Source: Porticoccaceae bacterium
Lineage (GTDB): Bacteria > Pseudomonadota > Gammaproteobacteria > Pseudomonadales > Porticoccaceae
Length of the DNA: 64,000 nt
NCBI GenBank assembly: GCA_902562425.1
Contig: CACETF010000005.1
Coordinates: 1-64,000 of the forward strand
Direction of reading: 5' to 3'
In this document: piece by piece, positions 36,055 to 46,483 of the stretch
How positions within the stretch are numbered: position 1 is the first letter of the stretch
How the letters are laid out: each line of letters begins with the position of its first letter
Program-made: the position numbers and the translations under genes
Notes under the pieces: model-generated
Database searches by the model: none
What the model saw: the letters and a program-made list of their open reading frames with translations, nothing else
What the model was told of the DNA's origin: nothing

Positions 36055-37521
36055 TCACAATCGTTTCATTACTCTGAATATGGTCATTATTGGGTATGCG
36101 CCGAGAAACACAACGAATGAAACTAAAAATAACCAGTTATCTGAATTAAAGACGAAGGCGGCATCGATACCCAAAAACCATCGGAGATACAATGCAGTAG
36201 ATAAAGAAATCCCCAGGATGAAAGCGTCTCCTCGACTAATGAATAAGGTCCACTTTTTGCCTGACTGATAAAAAACAAACGCGCTAGCAAATGCTAGCAC
36301 GGCAAAGTTAATTGCGATAATACTCATCAGCCCATAGACTTTAAAGGTTGAAATTACGATTATTGCAAGGCATGCAGACACAATTTGAGAAATAGTCCAA
36401 ACATTGTACAGCATCCTACCGTACCCCAAAGCCACCGACATTTTCCTATAAATATTACCTAGGGATGCAATGACTAAAGCTAAGATATTGGTGAGTAAAA
36501 ATGCGTATGCAAGTTCGACCGATAAATCATCAAACTTTTGACCGCTCCACAATAAATCTAATAAGGCATGTCCAAATACAACCGCACCCATAACCATGCA
36601 CACATTTACACTGATTAAGGCCCTTACGTAGTCATTGACGAGTCGACTATTTGCAATATTTTTACTGTACTCAGTAAAAAAAATTGTTATGAAAGGCAGT
36701 ATAGCTAAACTAAAAACCTTAGATGCCAATGATTGAACATATTTAAATATCGCATAAATTCCTTCTGGCAAGAATGAGGCGCTTGCCGTAAGGGTGAAAT
36801 TAAAGAGTGCTGTACTACTCACATATACGATCGTGCTTTTGAGTGCTTGAAAAAAATTTTGGTGATCAAAATCCTCAATACTCCAGAGAAAATGATGCCG
36901 GTACCCTAATTTATGCATCTGAAAAATGTAAAATACAAACTCAAATAATCTGCCTACAATCATCGCGTAAACCAATGCCCATAAGCCAAGGGTCTCATAA
37001 AATAAAATTAACGAAATGATATTAATTACAACAGTAGTCGCGACAATGAATTCTGGAGTACCGTATTTACTTTTTGCGTTCAGAACAACTCTAAAAAAAG
37101 ACACAACGATTTGACATAATAGCAAAGGAACTAAAAGCCTAAATATCGAGGTTATTAAAGCTTTGTCCTGCGAAGAATAGCCCGGGGCCATTAATTCCGT
37201 CAAATATGGAGCAGAAATAAAAAAGAAAATTAGTCCCAGACTTGCAAATAATAAAAATCGATTGAAAATGACACTTAAAGCTTTAAAACCTTGGTTTTTA
37301 CGAAGCTTTTCTAATCTTAAAAATTCAGGAAGAAAAATTTCTGCTAAATGCCCAGTCTGTGAGAGCGAAACGGTAACATACAATAAATTTTGAGCTATAA
37401 AATAAATTTCAATTTCACGTGATGCTCCAAAATACTCTACTTGGAGGATAGAATAGGCAACCCCAAGGATACTTGTTACGGCATTGATAGAAGTTAACCT
37501 TGCAAGAGAATTTAAAGCCAT
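36055..37521 (-). CDS. MOP-family flippase (Wzx/MurJ-like)
   Basis: 488 residues with about 13-14 hydrophobic segments. LAEIFLPEFLRLEKLRKNQG and LMAPGYSSQDKAL resemble the MurJ/MviN branch of the MOP superfamily rather than the PST branch. It is the only flippase in the locus, so it probably moves the undecaprenyl-linked repeat unit across the inner membrane for Wzy to polymerise. Neighbours are GT4 genes on both sides. Confidence 0.87.
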   Translation of the reverse strand: MALNSLARLTSINAVTSILGVAYSILQVEYFGASREIEIYFIAQNLLYVTVSLSQTGHLAEIFLPEFLRLEKLRKNQGFKALSVIFNRFLLFASLGLIFFFISAPYLTELMAPGYSSQDKALITSIFRLLVPLLLCQIVVSFFRVVLNAKSKYGTPEFIVATTVVINIISLILFYETLGLWALVYAMIVGRLFEFVFYIFQMHKLGYRHHFLWSIEDFDHQNFFQALKSTIVYVSSTALFNFTLTASASFLPEGIYAIFKYVQSLASKVFSLAILPFITIFFTEYSKNIANSRLVNDYVRALISVNVCMVMGAVVFGHALLDLLWSGQKFDDLSVELAYAFLLTNILALVIASLGNIYRKMSVALGYGRMLYNVWTISQIVSACLAIIVISTFKVYGLMSIIAINFAVLAFASAFVFYQSGKKWTLFISRGDAFILGISLSTALYLRWFLGIDAAFVFNSDNWLFLVSFVVFLGAYPIMTIFRVMKRL

Positions 37522-37619
37522 CTAATTATGTTAATTCCAAAGTGTTTGTTAATTTTTCTATGTTATTGGAGGTGATAACAGCAAGGGAACGTGAAAAAAT
37601 CAGAGCACTCCAATTTGGC

Positions 37620-38693
37620 TCAAATAGCCTCGGAAAACACTCCCGATGTAAATCGCTTATTACACTGAACAATTTTGTAAAATCGTTGCTGGGCGGTCTC
37701 TAATCTCCACTGTTCATTCAATTTAAAGGAATTATGAGACATAGCACTTAAATCACTGTCAATCATTTTTAGCAGATCATCTTTAAACGAATTAAAGGTC
37801 GATATTTTCCCATTTACTCCATCATTAACTAAATACCCATCAGCACTTCGAACCGTACTGAGAGCTAAAATTGGAAGCCCATAGTGAAGGGCATGATTCA
37901 AAACTACTCCCCAGCCCTCATAGAGAGAAGGACACACAAACAAAGTTGCGTTTACAAACAGATCATTGAGCGCTTCGGCTTCTATGTGGCCATGAAAATA
38001 CACTCTAATGTTTTCATTCTTCAATACATGGTCAGCGATGGAGGAGAGTTGTCCCAACAATTCTCCATCTCCAGCTATATCAACTCTTATGCTTTTTTTA
38101 CCGTGGTAATCTCTCAATGATTCTAAAACCAGCTCAAAGTTTTTTCTTTTTATGAGTCGTCCCACTAATAAGATACGGACTAACGGGGATGAATATTTTC
38201 CGTCCTGGACCGCATGATCTAATACGGGATACTCCTCATAAAACGAAAATTTCAAGCATCTCCCTTTAAAACCAATACGGTTAAAATCTTCGCGACATCC
38301 TCCTCCGATCGCTAACAGCGTAAAGTGGGCACTTAAGTAATAAAATAGGGCCGTAATCCATCTAGAAAAGTACTTTGTCTTGAAACCCTCAGAAGCAACA
38401 AAAGTCCTCTTTCTCAAGAAACATGAGAAAAAAAGTAAGAACGGTTGCCATGGTAGAGGGCGAAATGCGCCAAGAAAAAAAATCACGTCGCTCCTGATAA
38501 TTGTAACCAGTAATTGAAAAACGGATATCCAATCAATCTTTGTTCCTCCGTCTGAGGACCATCGCTCTCCCTTTCTGAAGACTGGCATTTCTTCGAAATA
38601 AAAATATGTTACAGCACAATTTGTGTCCTTCAACGCCTCAAGAAAAGAGATCGTATGGTAATTGCAGTATGGTAATATCCCTAATATTTTAAT
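37620..38693 (-). CDS. Glycosyltransferase family 4, apparently starting at an ATT codon
   Basis: 357 residues if translation begins at ATT (38693). The conserved GT-B start KILGILPYCNYHTISFLEAL lies upstream of the first conventional start (TTG, 38633) and is in frame. A strong Shine-Dalgarno sequence AGAGGAG (38701-38707) sits 7 bases before the ATT, and a TAG just upstream blocks any longer frame. Later motifs: LLVGRLIKRKNFELVLESL, VDIAGDGELLGQL and FVNATLFVCPSLYEGWGVVLN (the EX7E region). The start overlaps the end of the wzy gene by 13 bases. The sugar transferred is unknown. A sequencing error (ATG read as ATT) would explain it equally well. Confidence 0.85.
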   Translation of the reverse strand: MKILGILPYCNYHTISFLEALKDTNCAVTYFYFEEMPVFRKGERWSSDGGTKIDWISVFQLLVTIIRSDVIFFLGAFRPLPWQPFLLFFSCFLRKRTFVASEGFKTKYFSRWITALFYYLSAHFTLLAIGGGCREDFNRIGFKGRCLKFSFYEEYPVLDHAVQDGKYSSPLVRILLVGRLIKRKNFELVLESLRDYHGKKSIRVDIAGDGELLGQLSSIADHVLKNENIRVYFHGHIEAEALNDLFVNATLFVCPSLYEGWGVVLNHALHYGLPILALSTVRSADGYLVNDGVNGKISTFNSFKDDLLKMIDSDLSAMSHNSFKLNEQWRLETAQQRFYKIVQCNKRFTSGVFSEAI

Positions 38694-39850
38694 GGGTAAT
38701 CTCCTCTAGAAAAAACGCTCTGCACGATAATAAGGATGAATATAATCGAAACAAAATTCCCAAAATTGTAAAGCAAATAATTCTCTCCCAAAGCCCTCGC
38801 AAGATAGTAAAGGATAAAAAGAACAACGGCGATTGTCAGATTAGAAGGGTTTTTGACCGCTCTACCAAGAATTTTCAAAGAACCTACTATAACGAATAGA
38901 AGGGTAGGCAAACCGAGCAAATAACCTCCCTCCACTAGTAAAGTTACATAGCCGTTGTGAGGTGTTTGTTCTTTTCCTAGGTATTGATACATTTTGCCAC
39001 CGATATCGGAACCTACCCCTATTCCTAGTATCGGCTTCTCAGAAAACACCTGCATTCCATACATCGCTCTCTCACTTCTTTGTAAAGCCGAAATCAACAA
39101 TGAATCCTCTGAAGATCGGTCTGCATAGAGTATTTTTGAAGAAAAACTATTCAGAATAATAATGTCGGGTCGAGCAAAAACTGATATTATGGAGAGTAAA
39201 AACAGTCCTTTCCAAAACGACTTTTTCTTGATCATAAATATGCTAGAGGCAGCTAGAAGAATTCCTAAAATCAACATCGAACCCCTCGAGGCTGACAAGA
39301 CAAGCATGAAACACGGTAATAGGCTGTATAGCAATTTATCTTTTAATGTTGCATGAGCAAATAATGCGATAATAACTCCAACCCCGGCATACATGCCGAC
39401 CGTTTGGCCAACATAGGTGCTACTTATACTCTCGAAGGCAAAAACTAAAAAGATTAGAAGGGAGATATTTATAGCAATCGACAGAACTCTGAGAGATATC
39501 TTTCGCTTTAGTGGTATAAATTGTAGGTAGGCATATGTCAGGTAGCTAAAAAATGAAAAAAACTTTACCAAGGTTATAAATTTATCTTCAGAAGCAATCA
39601 GATTTGCGGTGAATAATGTAAAAAATACCAAAAACATAAAAGCGAAGTGAAAACTAAATATTTTAGATCGATTAGCTCGAGACATCGTCACCACGATGTA
39701 CAAAAATATTAGTAGAACAGGCAAAAACATCAGTAGCGATGAGATACTGCTGAAACCAAATGTATAATTCAATAAAAGAGCACTCGGCAGCAGAATTGAT
39801 AGAAAGATTAGCTGACTATTTATTTCAAAGAAGTGAAAACTGCATCTCAT
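38681..39850 (-). CDS. O-antigen polymerase/ligase-family membrane protein (Wzy-like)
   Basis: 389 residues with about 11 membrane segments and a large periplasmic loop (RSSEDSLLISALQRSERAMY to TPHNGYVTLLVEGG). The HNGYV motif after PILGIGVGSD is typical of Wzy_C/O-antigen ligase proteins. As the only such gene in the locus it is the likely polymerase of the repeat unit. Its start overlaps the upstream GT4 gene by 26 bases in another frame. Confidence 0.88.
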   Translation of the reverse strand: MRCSFHFFEINSQLIFLSILLPSALLLNYTFGFSSISSLLMFLPVLLIFLYIVVTMSRANRSKIFSFHFAFMFLVFFTLFTANLIASEDKFITLVKFFSFFSYLTYAYLQFIPLKRKISLRVLSIAINISLLIFLVFAFESISSTYVGQTVGMYAGVGVIIALFAHATLKDKLLYSLLPCFMLVLSASRGSMLILGILLAASSIFMIKKKSFWKGLFLLSIISVFARPDIIILNSFSSKILYADRSSEDSLLISALQRSERAMYGMQVFSEKPILGIGVGSDIGGKMYQYLGKEQTPHNGYVTLLVEGGYLLGLPTLLFVIVGSLKILGRAVKNPSNLTIAVVLFILYYLARALGENYLLYNFGNFVSIIFILIIVQSVFSRGDYPLKY

Positions 39851-40946
39851 AGAGCTCGGTTACCCTTTGAAGCATTATAACTTGACTAAAGGCCTTTACT
39901 TTACACTTAGATTTATCAATAAAAGCATCTTTTTCAGCAGACGTAAGATTCATATATTTCTCAATTGCCGTAAACAAACTGTCTGAATCGATAGGATCAA
40001 ATAGAAATCCCGAGGAGTTATCATCGATAATTTCAGGAATTCCTCCGATATTACTACCCATGACGAATAGGCCGAGTGCTGAGGCCTCCAACAAGGAAAC
40101 GCCGAGGGCCTCGTCCTTGCTAGCCAGCACAAAAATTTCTTGCTGATTCATTACTTTTATCAAAGCATCTCTCTGCAATGGGCCTATATTGTTTACAAAA
40201 CTAAAATTTTTACTCCTTGCAGCAAAGGCCTTATCGTCAACTCCTACGATGGTTAATTTTATAACGTCACTGCCATGCTTTGCGTTTATTTGAGCTACAA
40301 CGTTTATAAGTAATAAAAAATTTTTTGTTTTCCAGTCACTGCCGACCGATATCATATTAATGCTATTCGATCCACTGGATCGATTGCTGCCATCAGACTC
40401 AAATATACGCAGGTCCACGCCTTTGTAAATTCTCAAGAAGGAATGTTCGTCACTATACTTTTTCTTGAGAACTTCTAAAGTATAATCTGAATTTGCCACT
40501 ACCAAATCAGAAAGTTTGAAGGCTTTAATTTCTATCAATTTCCTCAGTAAAATGCCGAAAATGCGCTTGAAGCCATGCTGTCTTATCTTTTTAAAAAAAC
40601 TTTCAAATAAGTCTGCTTGCTTGGTGTCATTAGCTTGTGTAATTATGCGGGAGGCAAATGGATTTTTGATAATAAAATTTGAGGGCATATTGTAATGGCA
40701 GATTACCGAGTAACCCCTTTTACTGTAAAATTTACAAATCGTATTTGCTCTTATTGAAATATTAAAGTACGTAGCTAATCCTAATCCTAATTTCTTTATC
40801 CACGAATTTGCACCGACAAATATAAACTCATAGCCGTGCTCTCCATTACCAAAATAGTCAGTCAAATATTTAGCATAAGTGGCTGGACCATTTCTGGACT
40901 CCTCATGAACAGTGGAAACAAAAATTACGACTCGCTTATGAGACAT
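39825..40946 (-). CDS. Glycosyltransferase family 4
   Basis: 373 residues from the second ATG (40946, MSHKRVVIFVSTVHEES); a start 21 bases earlier is possible. SDLVVANSDYTLEVLKKKYS, FLRIYKGVDLRIFE, MISVGSDWKTKNF and EIFVLASKDEALGVSLLEAS (EX7E) mark a GT4 retaining enzyme. It lies between the TviB-like dehydrogenase gene and wzy, so it probably builds the repeat unit. Donor unknown. Confidence 0.88.
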   Translation of the reverse strand: MSHKRVVIFVSTVHEESRNGPATYAKYLTDYFGNGEHGYEFIFVGANSWIKKLGLGLATYFNISIRANTICKFYSKRGYSVICHYNMPSNFIIKNPFASRIITQANDTKQADLFESFFKKIRQHGFKRIFGILLRKLIEIKAFKLSDLVVANSDYTLEVLKKKYSDEHSFLRIYKGVDLRIFESDGSNRSSGSNSINMISVGSDWKTKNFLLLINVVAQINAKHGSDVIKLTIVGVDDKAFAARSKNFSFVNNIGPLQRDALIKVMNQQEIFVLASKDEALGVSLLEASALGLFVMGSNIGGIPEIIDDNSSGFLFDPIDSDSLFTAIEKYMNLTSAEKDAFIDKSKCKVKAFSQVIMLQRVTELYEMQFSLL

Positions 40947-40999
40947 GGGCTTTCGAATTATCAACATAAAAAGAAAAAAAGGAGTGGTAACATAATAAT

Positions 41000-42268
41000 T
41001 TACAATCGCAAATCGACATCGCTCCGATCAAATACATACTTTAAATCATATATTATATGATTTGGTTTGCCATAAGATCTTAATTTTCTGATGCCAAGAT
41101 CATGAAAATGCGAATGGGCGACTGCTAAAATGATTGCATCGTAATGAAGACTTTTTGGCTCATCACAAATTTCGATCCCATATTCCGCATGAGCTAACTC
41201 TCTATCGCACCATGGATCAAATACTTCAGAGGCCATGCCATTGGCCTTTAACTCGGAAATGACATCAATAACTCTTGTGTTCCTTATATCAGGGCAATTT
41301 TCTTTAAACGTAAATCCGAGTATGAGCACTCTAGAATCTTTAATGGGTATGTCGCGATCCAACATTGCTTCGAGTAATTGTGATGCAACATAAACTCCCA
41401 TCCCGTTATTTATCCTTCTACCTGATAAAATCACATCTGGCATAATCCCCGAAGCTTCAGATTTGTGCGTCAAATAATATGGATCAACGCCAATGCAGTG
41501 GCCACCGACAAGCCCAGGTCTGAAAGGTAAAAAATTCCATTTCGTTCCAGCAGCCTCTAATACATCAAGCGTGTCAATGTCCAGTTTATTAAAAATAATT
41601 GCCAATTCATTTACTAAAGCAATATTTAGGTCACGCTGAGTGTTTTCTATAACCTTTGCAGCTTCGGCTACCCTTATGCTTGGGGCTAAATGAGTCCCGG
41701 CAGTGATTATCGTGGAGTAAAGTTCATCAACAAATTTAGCTATATTTTCTGTCGATCCTGACGTTATTTTTTTTATATCAGTAAGGCCCCTCTCTTTATC
41801 ACCAGGATTAATTCTCTCTGGGGAATATCCTGCAAAAAAATCTTGGTTATACTTCAGCCCAGACACTCTCTCTACGATAGGAATACAATCATCTTCCGTT
41901 GCCCCTGGATATACTGTAGATTCGAAAATCACCACATCGCCCTTTGACATAAGGCCCCCGAGCATCTCGCTAGCGTTCTTTAGGTGCCTCAAATCAGGAT
42001 TGTTAAGATAATCAATTGGGGTGGGAACAGTGACTATGTATACATTACATTCTCTCAATTCATCTAAATTAGAGGTGAAATTCAGATTATCGGAATTAAT
42101 TATCTGCTCATGACTTATCTCATTTGTTATGTCATTACCTGCTTGAAGCTCAAGGATACGCTCACTTTTGATATCGAAACCATAGGTTTGATAATACTTA
42201 CCGAACTCAACAGCTAATGGAAGGCCAACATAGCCTTGCCCAATAACAGCGATGCTAACTTCATTCAT
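41000..42268 (-). CDS. tviB: UDP-N-acetyl-D-hexosamine 6-dehydrogenase (TviB/WbpO-like)
   Basis: 422 residues from the ATG at 42268; the GTG at 42274 is less likely because an AGG motif suits the [22 protein letters not shown] binds [21 protein letters not shown] follows, and [14 protein letters not shown] carries the catalytic Cys. The DDCIPIVE and [14 protein letters not shown] segments are typical of TviB/WbpO/CapL, which oxidise UDP-GlcNAc or UDP-GalNAc to the uronic acid. It directly follows wecC (stop and start 6 bases apart). Confidence 0.92.
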   Translation of the reverse strand: MNEVSIAVIGQGYVGLPLAVEFGKYYQTYGFDIKSERILELQAGNDITNEISHEQIINSDNLNFTSNLDELRECNVYIVTVPTPIDYLNNPDLRHLKNASEMLGGLMSKGDVVIFESTVYPGATEDDCIPIVERVSGLKYNQDFFAGYSPERINPGDKERGLTDIKKITSGSTENIAKFVDELYSTIITAGTHLAPSIRVAEAAKVIENTQRDLNIALVNELAIIFNKLDIDTLDVLEAAGTKWNFLPFRPGLVGGHCIGVDPYYLTHKSEASGIMPDVILSGRRINNGMGVYVASQLLEAMLDRDIPIKDSRVLILGFTFKENCPDIRNTRVIDVISELKANGMASEVFDPWCDRELAHAEYGIEICDEPKSLHYDAIILAVAHSHFHDLGIRKLRSYGKPNHIIYDLKYVFDRSDVDLRL

Positions 42269-42274
42269 AAGCAC

Positions 42275-43546
42275 CTACCAAATGCCTCTGGTGTCGATAA
42301 TGAAATCTGATGCAGGTCGGTGATCTCTAAATTCTTTATGGTCAACAAGCATTACATGGATATCTGCAAGCTCTAGCGCTTCATCTGTAGAAACTAACCT
42401 TTGTGCTAAGTGTCCATTTGGTAACTGCTTTATATTTGGTTCAACAACCAAAACATCACCGGCATGGGAGTTTATAATTTCACCCGCGATAACATTAGCT
42501 GGACTCTCACGAAGATCATCGATGTCAGCCTTGAAGGCAAGGCCGTAGCATGCAACTGTTATATCACTTACTCTCTTTGAGCTATTTAATTGTAAATAAT
42601 CTGCAACTGCAATCTTAAATTTGTTAAGTACCCACTTTGGTTTTTCATTGTTTACCAAACGAGCTGTTTTGATTAGTTGCGCGTAGTTTGGGCTTTTATT
42701 CACTATAAACCAGGGATCCACAGGGATACAATGCCCTCCAACTCCGGGTCCTGGATTTAAAATATTTACGCGAGGATGACGGTTTGCCAAAGCTATTAGC
42801 TCCCACACATTGATACTCAAGTCGTCACAGATCATGGATAATTCATTAGCAAATGCTATTTGCACATCACGGCAACTATTCTCTGACAGCTTTGACATCT
42901 CGGCAGTTCTTGAATTTGTTATCAGGCATTTACCTGAGACGAAAGTCTCATAAAGAGCGGCTGTTTGAGCCGAACATCTTTCTGAAAGACCACCAATAAT
43001 CCTATCATTACTAACCAATTCTTCCATAATATTTCCGGGCAATACTCTTTCAGGGCAGTAAGCTATCCGAATATCTGACTTATCTCGAAGCATTTGCGGA
43101 AAGGAGAGATCAGCTCTAAGTTCAGCTAGCACCTCAGCCATCCACTCTGTTGTTCCAACTGGTGATGTCGACTCTAAAATAACTAAGTCGCCTTCTTTAA
43201 GAACAGGAGCAATAGCTTTCATTGCAGCCTGAATATAACTCATATCAGGCTGCGGAATGCCCGAAAAAGTTTTTTCTTTATAAAAAGGAGTCGGCACCGC
43301 AATAATAAATACATCTGCAGGCTCAGGATCAAGGCACGCTCTTAATTTACCACTCGCAACAACGTCGCGAACGACAAAATCTAAATCAGGTTCAACGATA
43401 TGGATACCGCCTTGGTTAATAATCTCAACTGTTTTGGGATTTATGTCAACACCAACTACCTCAAGTCCTCTTGAAGCAAAAATTGCCGCTGTTGGCAATC
43501 CGATATACCCCATACCAATGACTAATACTTTCTTAAACACATCCAT
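42275..43546 (-). CDS. wecC: UDP-N-acetyl-D-mannosamine dehydrogenase
   Basis: 423 residues. VLVIGMGYIGLPTAAIFASRG binds NAD, ILESTSPVGTTEWMAE follows, and GVGGHCIPVDPWFIV holds the catalytic Cys. FKADIDDLRESPA belongs to the UDP-binding C-terminal domain. Length is normal. With the WecB homologue encoded just upstream it should make UDP-ManNAcA from UDP-GlcNAc, in the cytoplasm, as in enterobacterial common antigen and many capsules. Confidence 0.95.
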   Translation of the reverse strand: MDVFKKVLVIGMGYIGLPTAAIFASRGLEVVGVDINPKTVEIINQGGIHIVEPDLDFVVRDVVASGKLRACLDPEPADVFIIAVPTPFYKEKTFSGIPQPDMSYIQAAMKAIAPVLKEGDLVILESTSPVGTTEWMAEVLAELRADLSFPQMLRDKSDIRIAYCPERVLPGNIMEELVSNDRIIGGLSERCSAQTAALYETFVSGKCLITNSRTAEMSKLSENSCRDVQIAFANELSMICDDLSINVWELIALANRHPRVNILNPGPGVGGHCIPVDPWFIVNKSPNYAQLIKTARLVNNEKPKWVLNKFKIAVADYLQLNSSKRVSDITVACYGLAFKADIDDLRESPANVIAGEIINSHAGDVLVVEPNIKQLPNGHLAQRLVSTDEALELADIHVMLVDHKEFRDHRPASDFIIDTRGIW

Positions 43547-43597
43547 AAATCAATTTCCCAACACTCACAACAAAAAAACTTATTAGCTCCTATCTAT

Positions 43598-44734
43598 TTA
43601 CTTTCCAATTTGCTTAGCTAGTGCATCAGCTATTCTAAGGCATGCCTTTCCGTCACCGTAAGGATTATGCGAGATGCTCATCTTTTGGTAACTATCCGGG
43701 GCCGTCAGTAGTTCAGTTAATTCATCGACAATTTTAGTAACGTCAGTTCCTACAAGTTTTACAGTTCCAGCATTGACAGCCTCTGGGCGCTCTGTTGTCT
43801 CTCTCATAACTAAAACAGGTTTACCCAAAGATGGAGCTTCTTCCTGGATGCCACCTGAATCAGTCAACAAAATATAAGATTTGCTCATTAAATACACGAA
43901 TGGAAGGTAGTCCAGGGGTTCGATCAAATAAACATTTTTGTGATTATCCAATAATCGATTGACTGGGACTCTAACATTTGGATTGAGATGCACAGGATAA
44001 ACAAATTGAACATCTGGAAATCTATTAGCGACTTGAGAAATAGCCTCGCAAATCCGCTCAAATCCTCCTGAAAAACTTTCTCGACGATGGCCAGTTACTA
44101 AAACTAGTCGCTTATTTTGATCTAGAAACCTAAACTGCGATTCCAAACTAGCTCGCAACTTATCATTTTTTTCCAACTTGCGTAAAATCTCAAACAGCGC
44201 ATCAATAACAGTATTGCCCGTCACAATTATTTTTCGGTCAAGTATATTTTCATCAAGAAGATTTTGTTTGGAAGTTTCCGTCGGCGCAAAGAACAAATCA
44301 GTAATAGCTGTCGTGATTCTTCTATTACCCTCCTCTGGCCATGGAGAATAAAGCTTTCCGGTCCTGAGACCAGCCTCTACATGTCCCACCCTAATTTGTT
44401 GATAATATGCCGCTAGGGAAGCTGATACCGTTGTGGCCGTATCTCCATGGACCAACACATATTGTGGCTGAACTTCTTGAAGCACAATTCTTAAACCTTG
44501 CAGGATTTTACAGGTCACATCTGTCAAATCCTGCTCTGGAGTCATCACATCAAGATTATGGTCAGGAACTATCTCAAATAAATCGAGCACTTGATGGAGC
44601 ATCTCGCGATGCTGACCCGTGACACATACAGTGGTATCAAACCTATCATCGTTTTTTAAAAAACCAACCAACGGCGCCATTTTAATGGCCTCGGGTCTTG
44701 TACCAAAAACAATTAATATTTTTGTCTTTATCAT
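43598..44734 (-). CDS. wecB: UDP-N-acetylglucosamine 2-epimerase (non-hydrolysing)
   Basis: 378 residues from the ATG at 44734; the 19-codon extension upstream is unlikely. [18 protein letters not shown] is the family start. [33 protein letters not shown] and [20 protein letters not shown] are all present. It interconverts UDP-GlcNAc and UDP-ManNAc, feeding WecC encoded 51 bases downstream. Confidence 0.95.
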   Translation of the reverse strand: MIKTKILIVFGTRPEAIKMAPLVGFLKNDDRFDTTVCVTGQHREMLHQVLDLFEIVPDHNLDVMTPEQDLTDVTCKILQGLRIVLQEVQPQYVLVHGDTATTVSASLAAYYQQIRVGHVEAGLRTGKLYSPWPEEGNRRITTAITDLFFAPTETSKQNLLDENILDRKIIVTGNTVIDALFEILRKLEKNDKLRASLESQFRFLDQNKRLVLVTGHRRESFSGGFERICEAISQVANRFPDVQFVYPVHLNPNVRVPVNRLLDNHKNVYLIEPLDYLPFVYLMSKSYILLTDSGGIQEEAPSLGKPVLVMRETTERPEAVNAGTVKLVGTDVTKIVDELTELLTAPDSYQKMSISHNPYGDGKACLRIADALAKQIGK

Positions 44735-44889
44735 AATAGGGTTGGTACCTCGAGGAATGATCGCATAATTGAGCTTGAAAATATCTAACATTTTGCTACT
44801 TCAGAAGTTTGACCTACATCGTCACATGGTACATCGTTCAAGAAAGACAAAAACAGAAGTCAAGATAGTCTTTGCGATGTCAACAAAAT

Positions 44890-46479
44890 CTATCTCCATT
44901 TTACGAAGGATAATCTCTCCTCAGAATTCAGCTCTGCCATTATTTCTCTGAACACCTCATCAGTTTCGACTAGATTGTTAAAAGACGGGTAGGTGTAAGA
45001 CAGAAACGAATTACCTTCATAGGCCAAGCTTGTGATTTTTTGATACAAAAACATCATCATATAGAAGTATTTTCTGGCCAATCTCTCTTGATTCTGATCA
45101 TGCTCCCAATCAAATATAGATTTCTGGATCGCATCAAAATATTCAGCCTTGGATGACGGATCGATCGTAAAACCAAGACCTTTATAATGTGTTTTACCAA
45201 GAACAATACTTGGTTTTCCTGCGATTGCCATTTCTAACCCGATAGTGGACGTGTGCGTTACAGCTACATCAGTAAGATCGAGCACTGAAAAAGAATTGAT
45301 CTGAAGCGATTCATCAATGACGGTTATTCTATTTTTAATACTAGTCAAAAGGTCAGAATACTTCTGGTCAGTTCCTAATACCTTCTCCGCGGGGTGAGGC
45401 CGCAAAACGAAGTGAATATCGTCGCGATTATCGAAATACTCTACTGTGTCAATAATTGCTTCAGCAAAAGAGTCAAAAATTTCTTCTCTCCCCTCATTCG
45501 CGGCATCCCATATGAGGTTTGTAAAAAATGTAATTACCTTCAAACTGAGAGGGATGTTCAATTTCTTCTTCAGAGCTATTAAGTCAGTTTCCTTCGGTTT
45601 AAAGTTGTAAGAGTAAATATCTTTTGACTGCATCTCCCTTTCTTTCAGGTATTGGTCGACTTTTTGGTTCTGAATGTCATCAAGAGCTTCATTCTGAAAC
45701 TTATGCCACGCTATATCAAAATTCCAGTCAGGCGCTTCTTGATTCCAGTTAAAGTTCATGGAGGAAAGTGTTTTAGCTCGGTCATAACATACATAGTCAA
45801 CACCATGCCGCCTACACAATTGTGCCACTATTTCCCATGAACAATAAATCCCGTGGCTAAACATCATAAAATCAGGCTTAACCTTGGTTATGACTCGCTT
45901 AGCATGAGAATAGTTAGTTAGCACAGTCTTTAAAAAATTCTTAGCAACATCAACTGCGTCGAGATTATTAGGTATCTCAAGTGAACGAAAGTACCGGTAC
46001 ATGACCCTTCTAATTATGTCACCCATCCTGAAGGAATCGTACTCAAAGTTTAGCACCGAATCTAATGAATCTAGTTGATCAACTTTCAAAGCGTGCTCAA
46101 GGGTTATTTGCTCTATATTTTCGAAATGTACTTTAGCTGCATCCAGAATATTTCTACCTAATTCAAAGTGGTTTCTTATAAATTTTTTTCTCTCAATTAA
46201 ATTGAACTTTGAGGTTGTTAGCTCATAAATACTAATATTTTCATCATAAATATAATATCTGGTATCGTACCCGTCTCTCACTAACGACTTATACAATAAA
46301 ATTTCATACGGCGTGATATATTGGTAGGGAAGGGCCGCATAAATGCATACTCTCTTTCCGTTACTATCGCCAATGTAAGCATCCTTAAAAAAAGATGACA
46401 TGTAACATCGCTCAGAACGAGATCGAAAATATTTTCTTTGGATCCGGCGGAGATATTTATTTTTGGAATAAACGGACAT
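44890..46479 (-). CDS. Capsular-polysaccharide-synthesis-type glycosyltransferase (KpsC/KpsS-like fold)
   Basis: 529 residues from the ATG at 46479, with AAAGG 8 bases upstream and 4 bases after the preceding stop; a TTG 57 bases earlier would overlap that gene. The C-terminal half has FVLRPHPAEKVLG and VAVTHTSTIGLEMAIAGKPS, with FGKTHYKGLGF-like continuation (LGKTHYKGLGF), typical of the capsule-synthesis and CDP-glycerol-transferase-like GT-B group. The N-terminal half (YAALPYQYITPYEILLYKSL) is unfamiliar. It follows the nonulosonate-type genes, so it may transfer that sugar; this is inference only. Confidence 0.75.
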   Translation of the reverse strand: MSVYSKNKYLRRIQRKYFRSRSERCYMSSFFKDAYIGDSNGKRVCIYAALPYQYITPYEILLYKSLVRDGYDTRYYIYDENISIYELTTSKFNLIERKKFIRNHFELGRNILDAAKVHFENIEQITLEHALKVDQLDSLDSVLNFEYDSFRMGDIIRRVMYRYFRSLEIPNNLDAVDVAKNFLKTVLTNYSHAKRVITKVKPDFMMFSHGIYCSWEIVAQLCRRHGVDYVCYDRAKTLSSMNFNWNQEAPDWNFDIAWHKFQNEALDDIQNQKVDQYLKEREMQSKDIYSYNFKPKETDLIALKKKLNIPLSLKVITFFTNLIWDAANEGREEIFDSFAEAIIDTVEYFDNRDDIHFVLRPHPAEKVLGTDQKYSDLLTSIKNRITVIDESLQINSFSVLDLTDVAVTHTSTIGLEMAIAGKPSIVLGKTHYKGLGFTIDPSSKAEYFDAIQKSIFDWEHDQNQERLARKYFYMMMFLYQKITSLAYEGNSFLSYTYPSFNNLVETDEVFREIMAELNSEERLSFVKWR

Positions 46480-46483
46480 CTCT

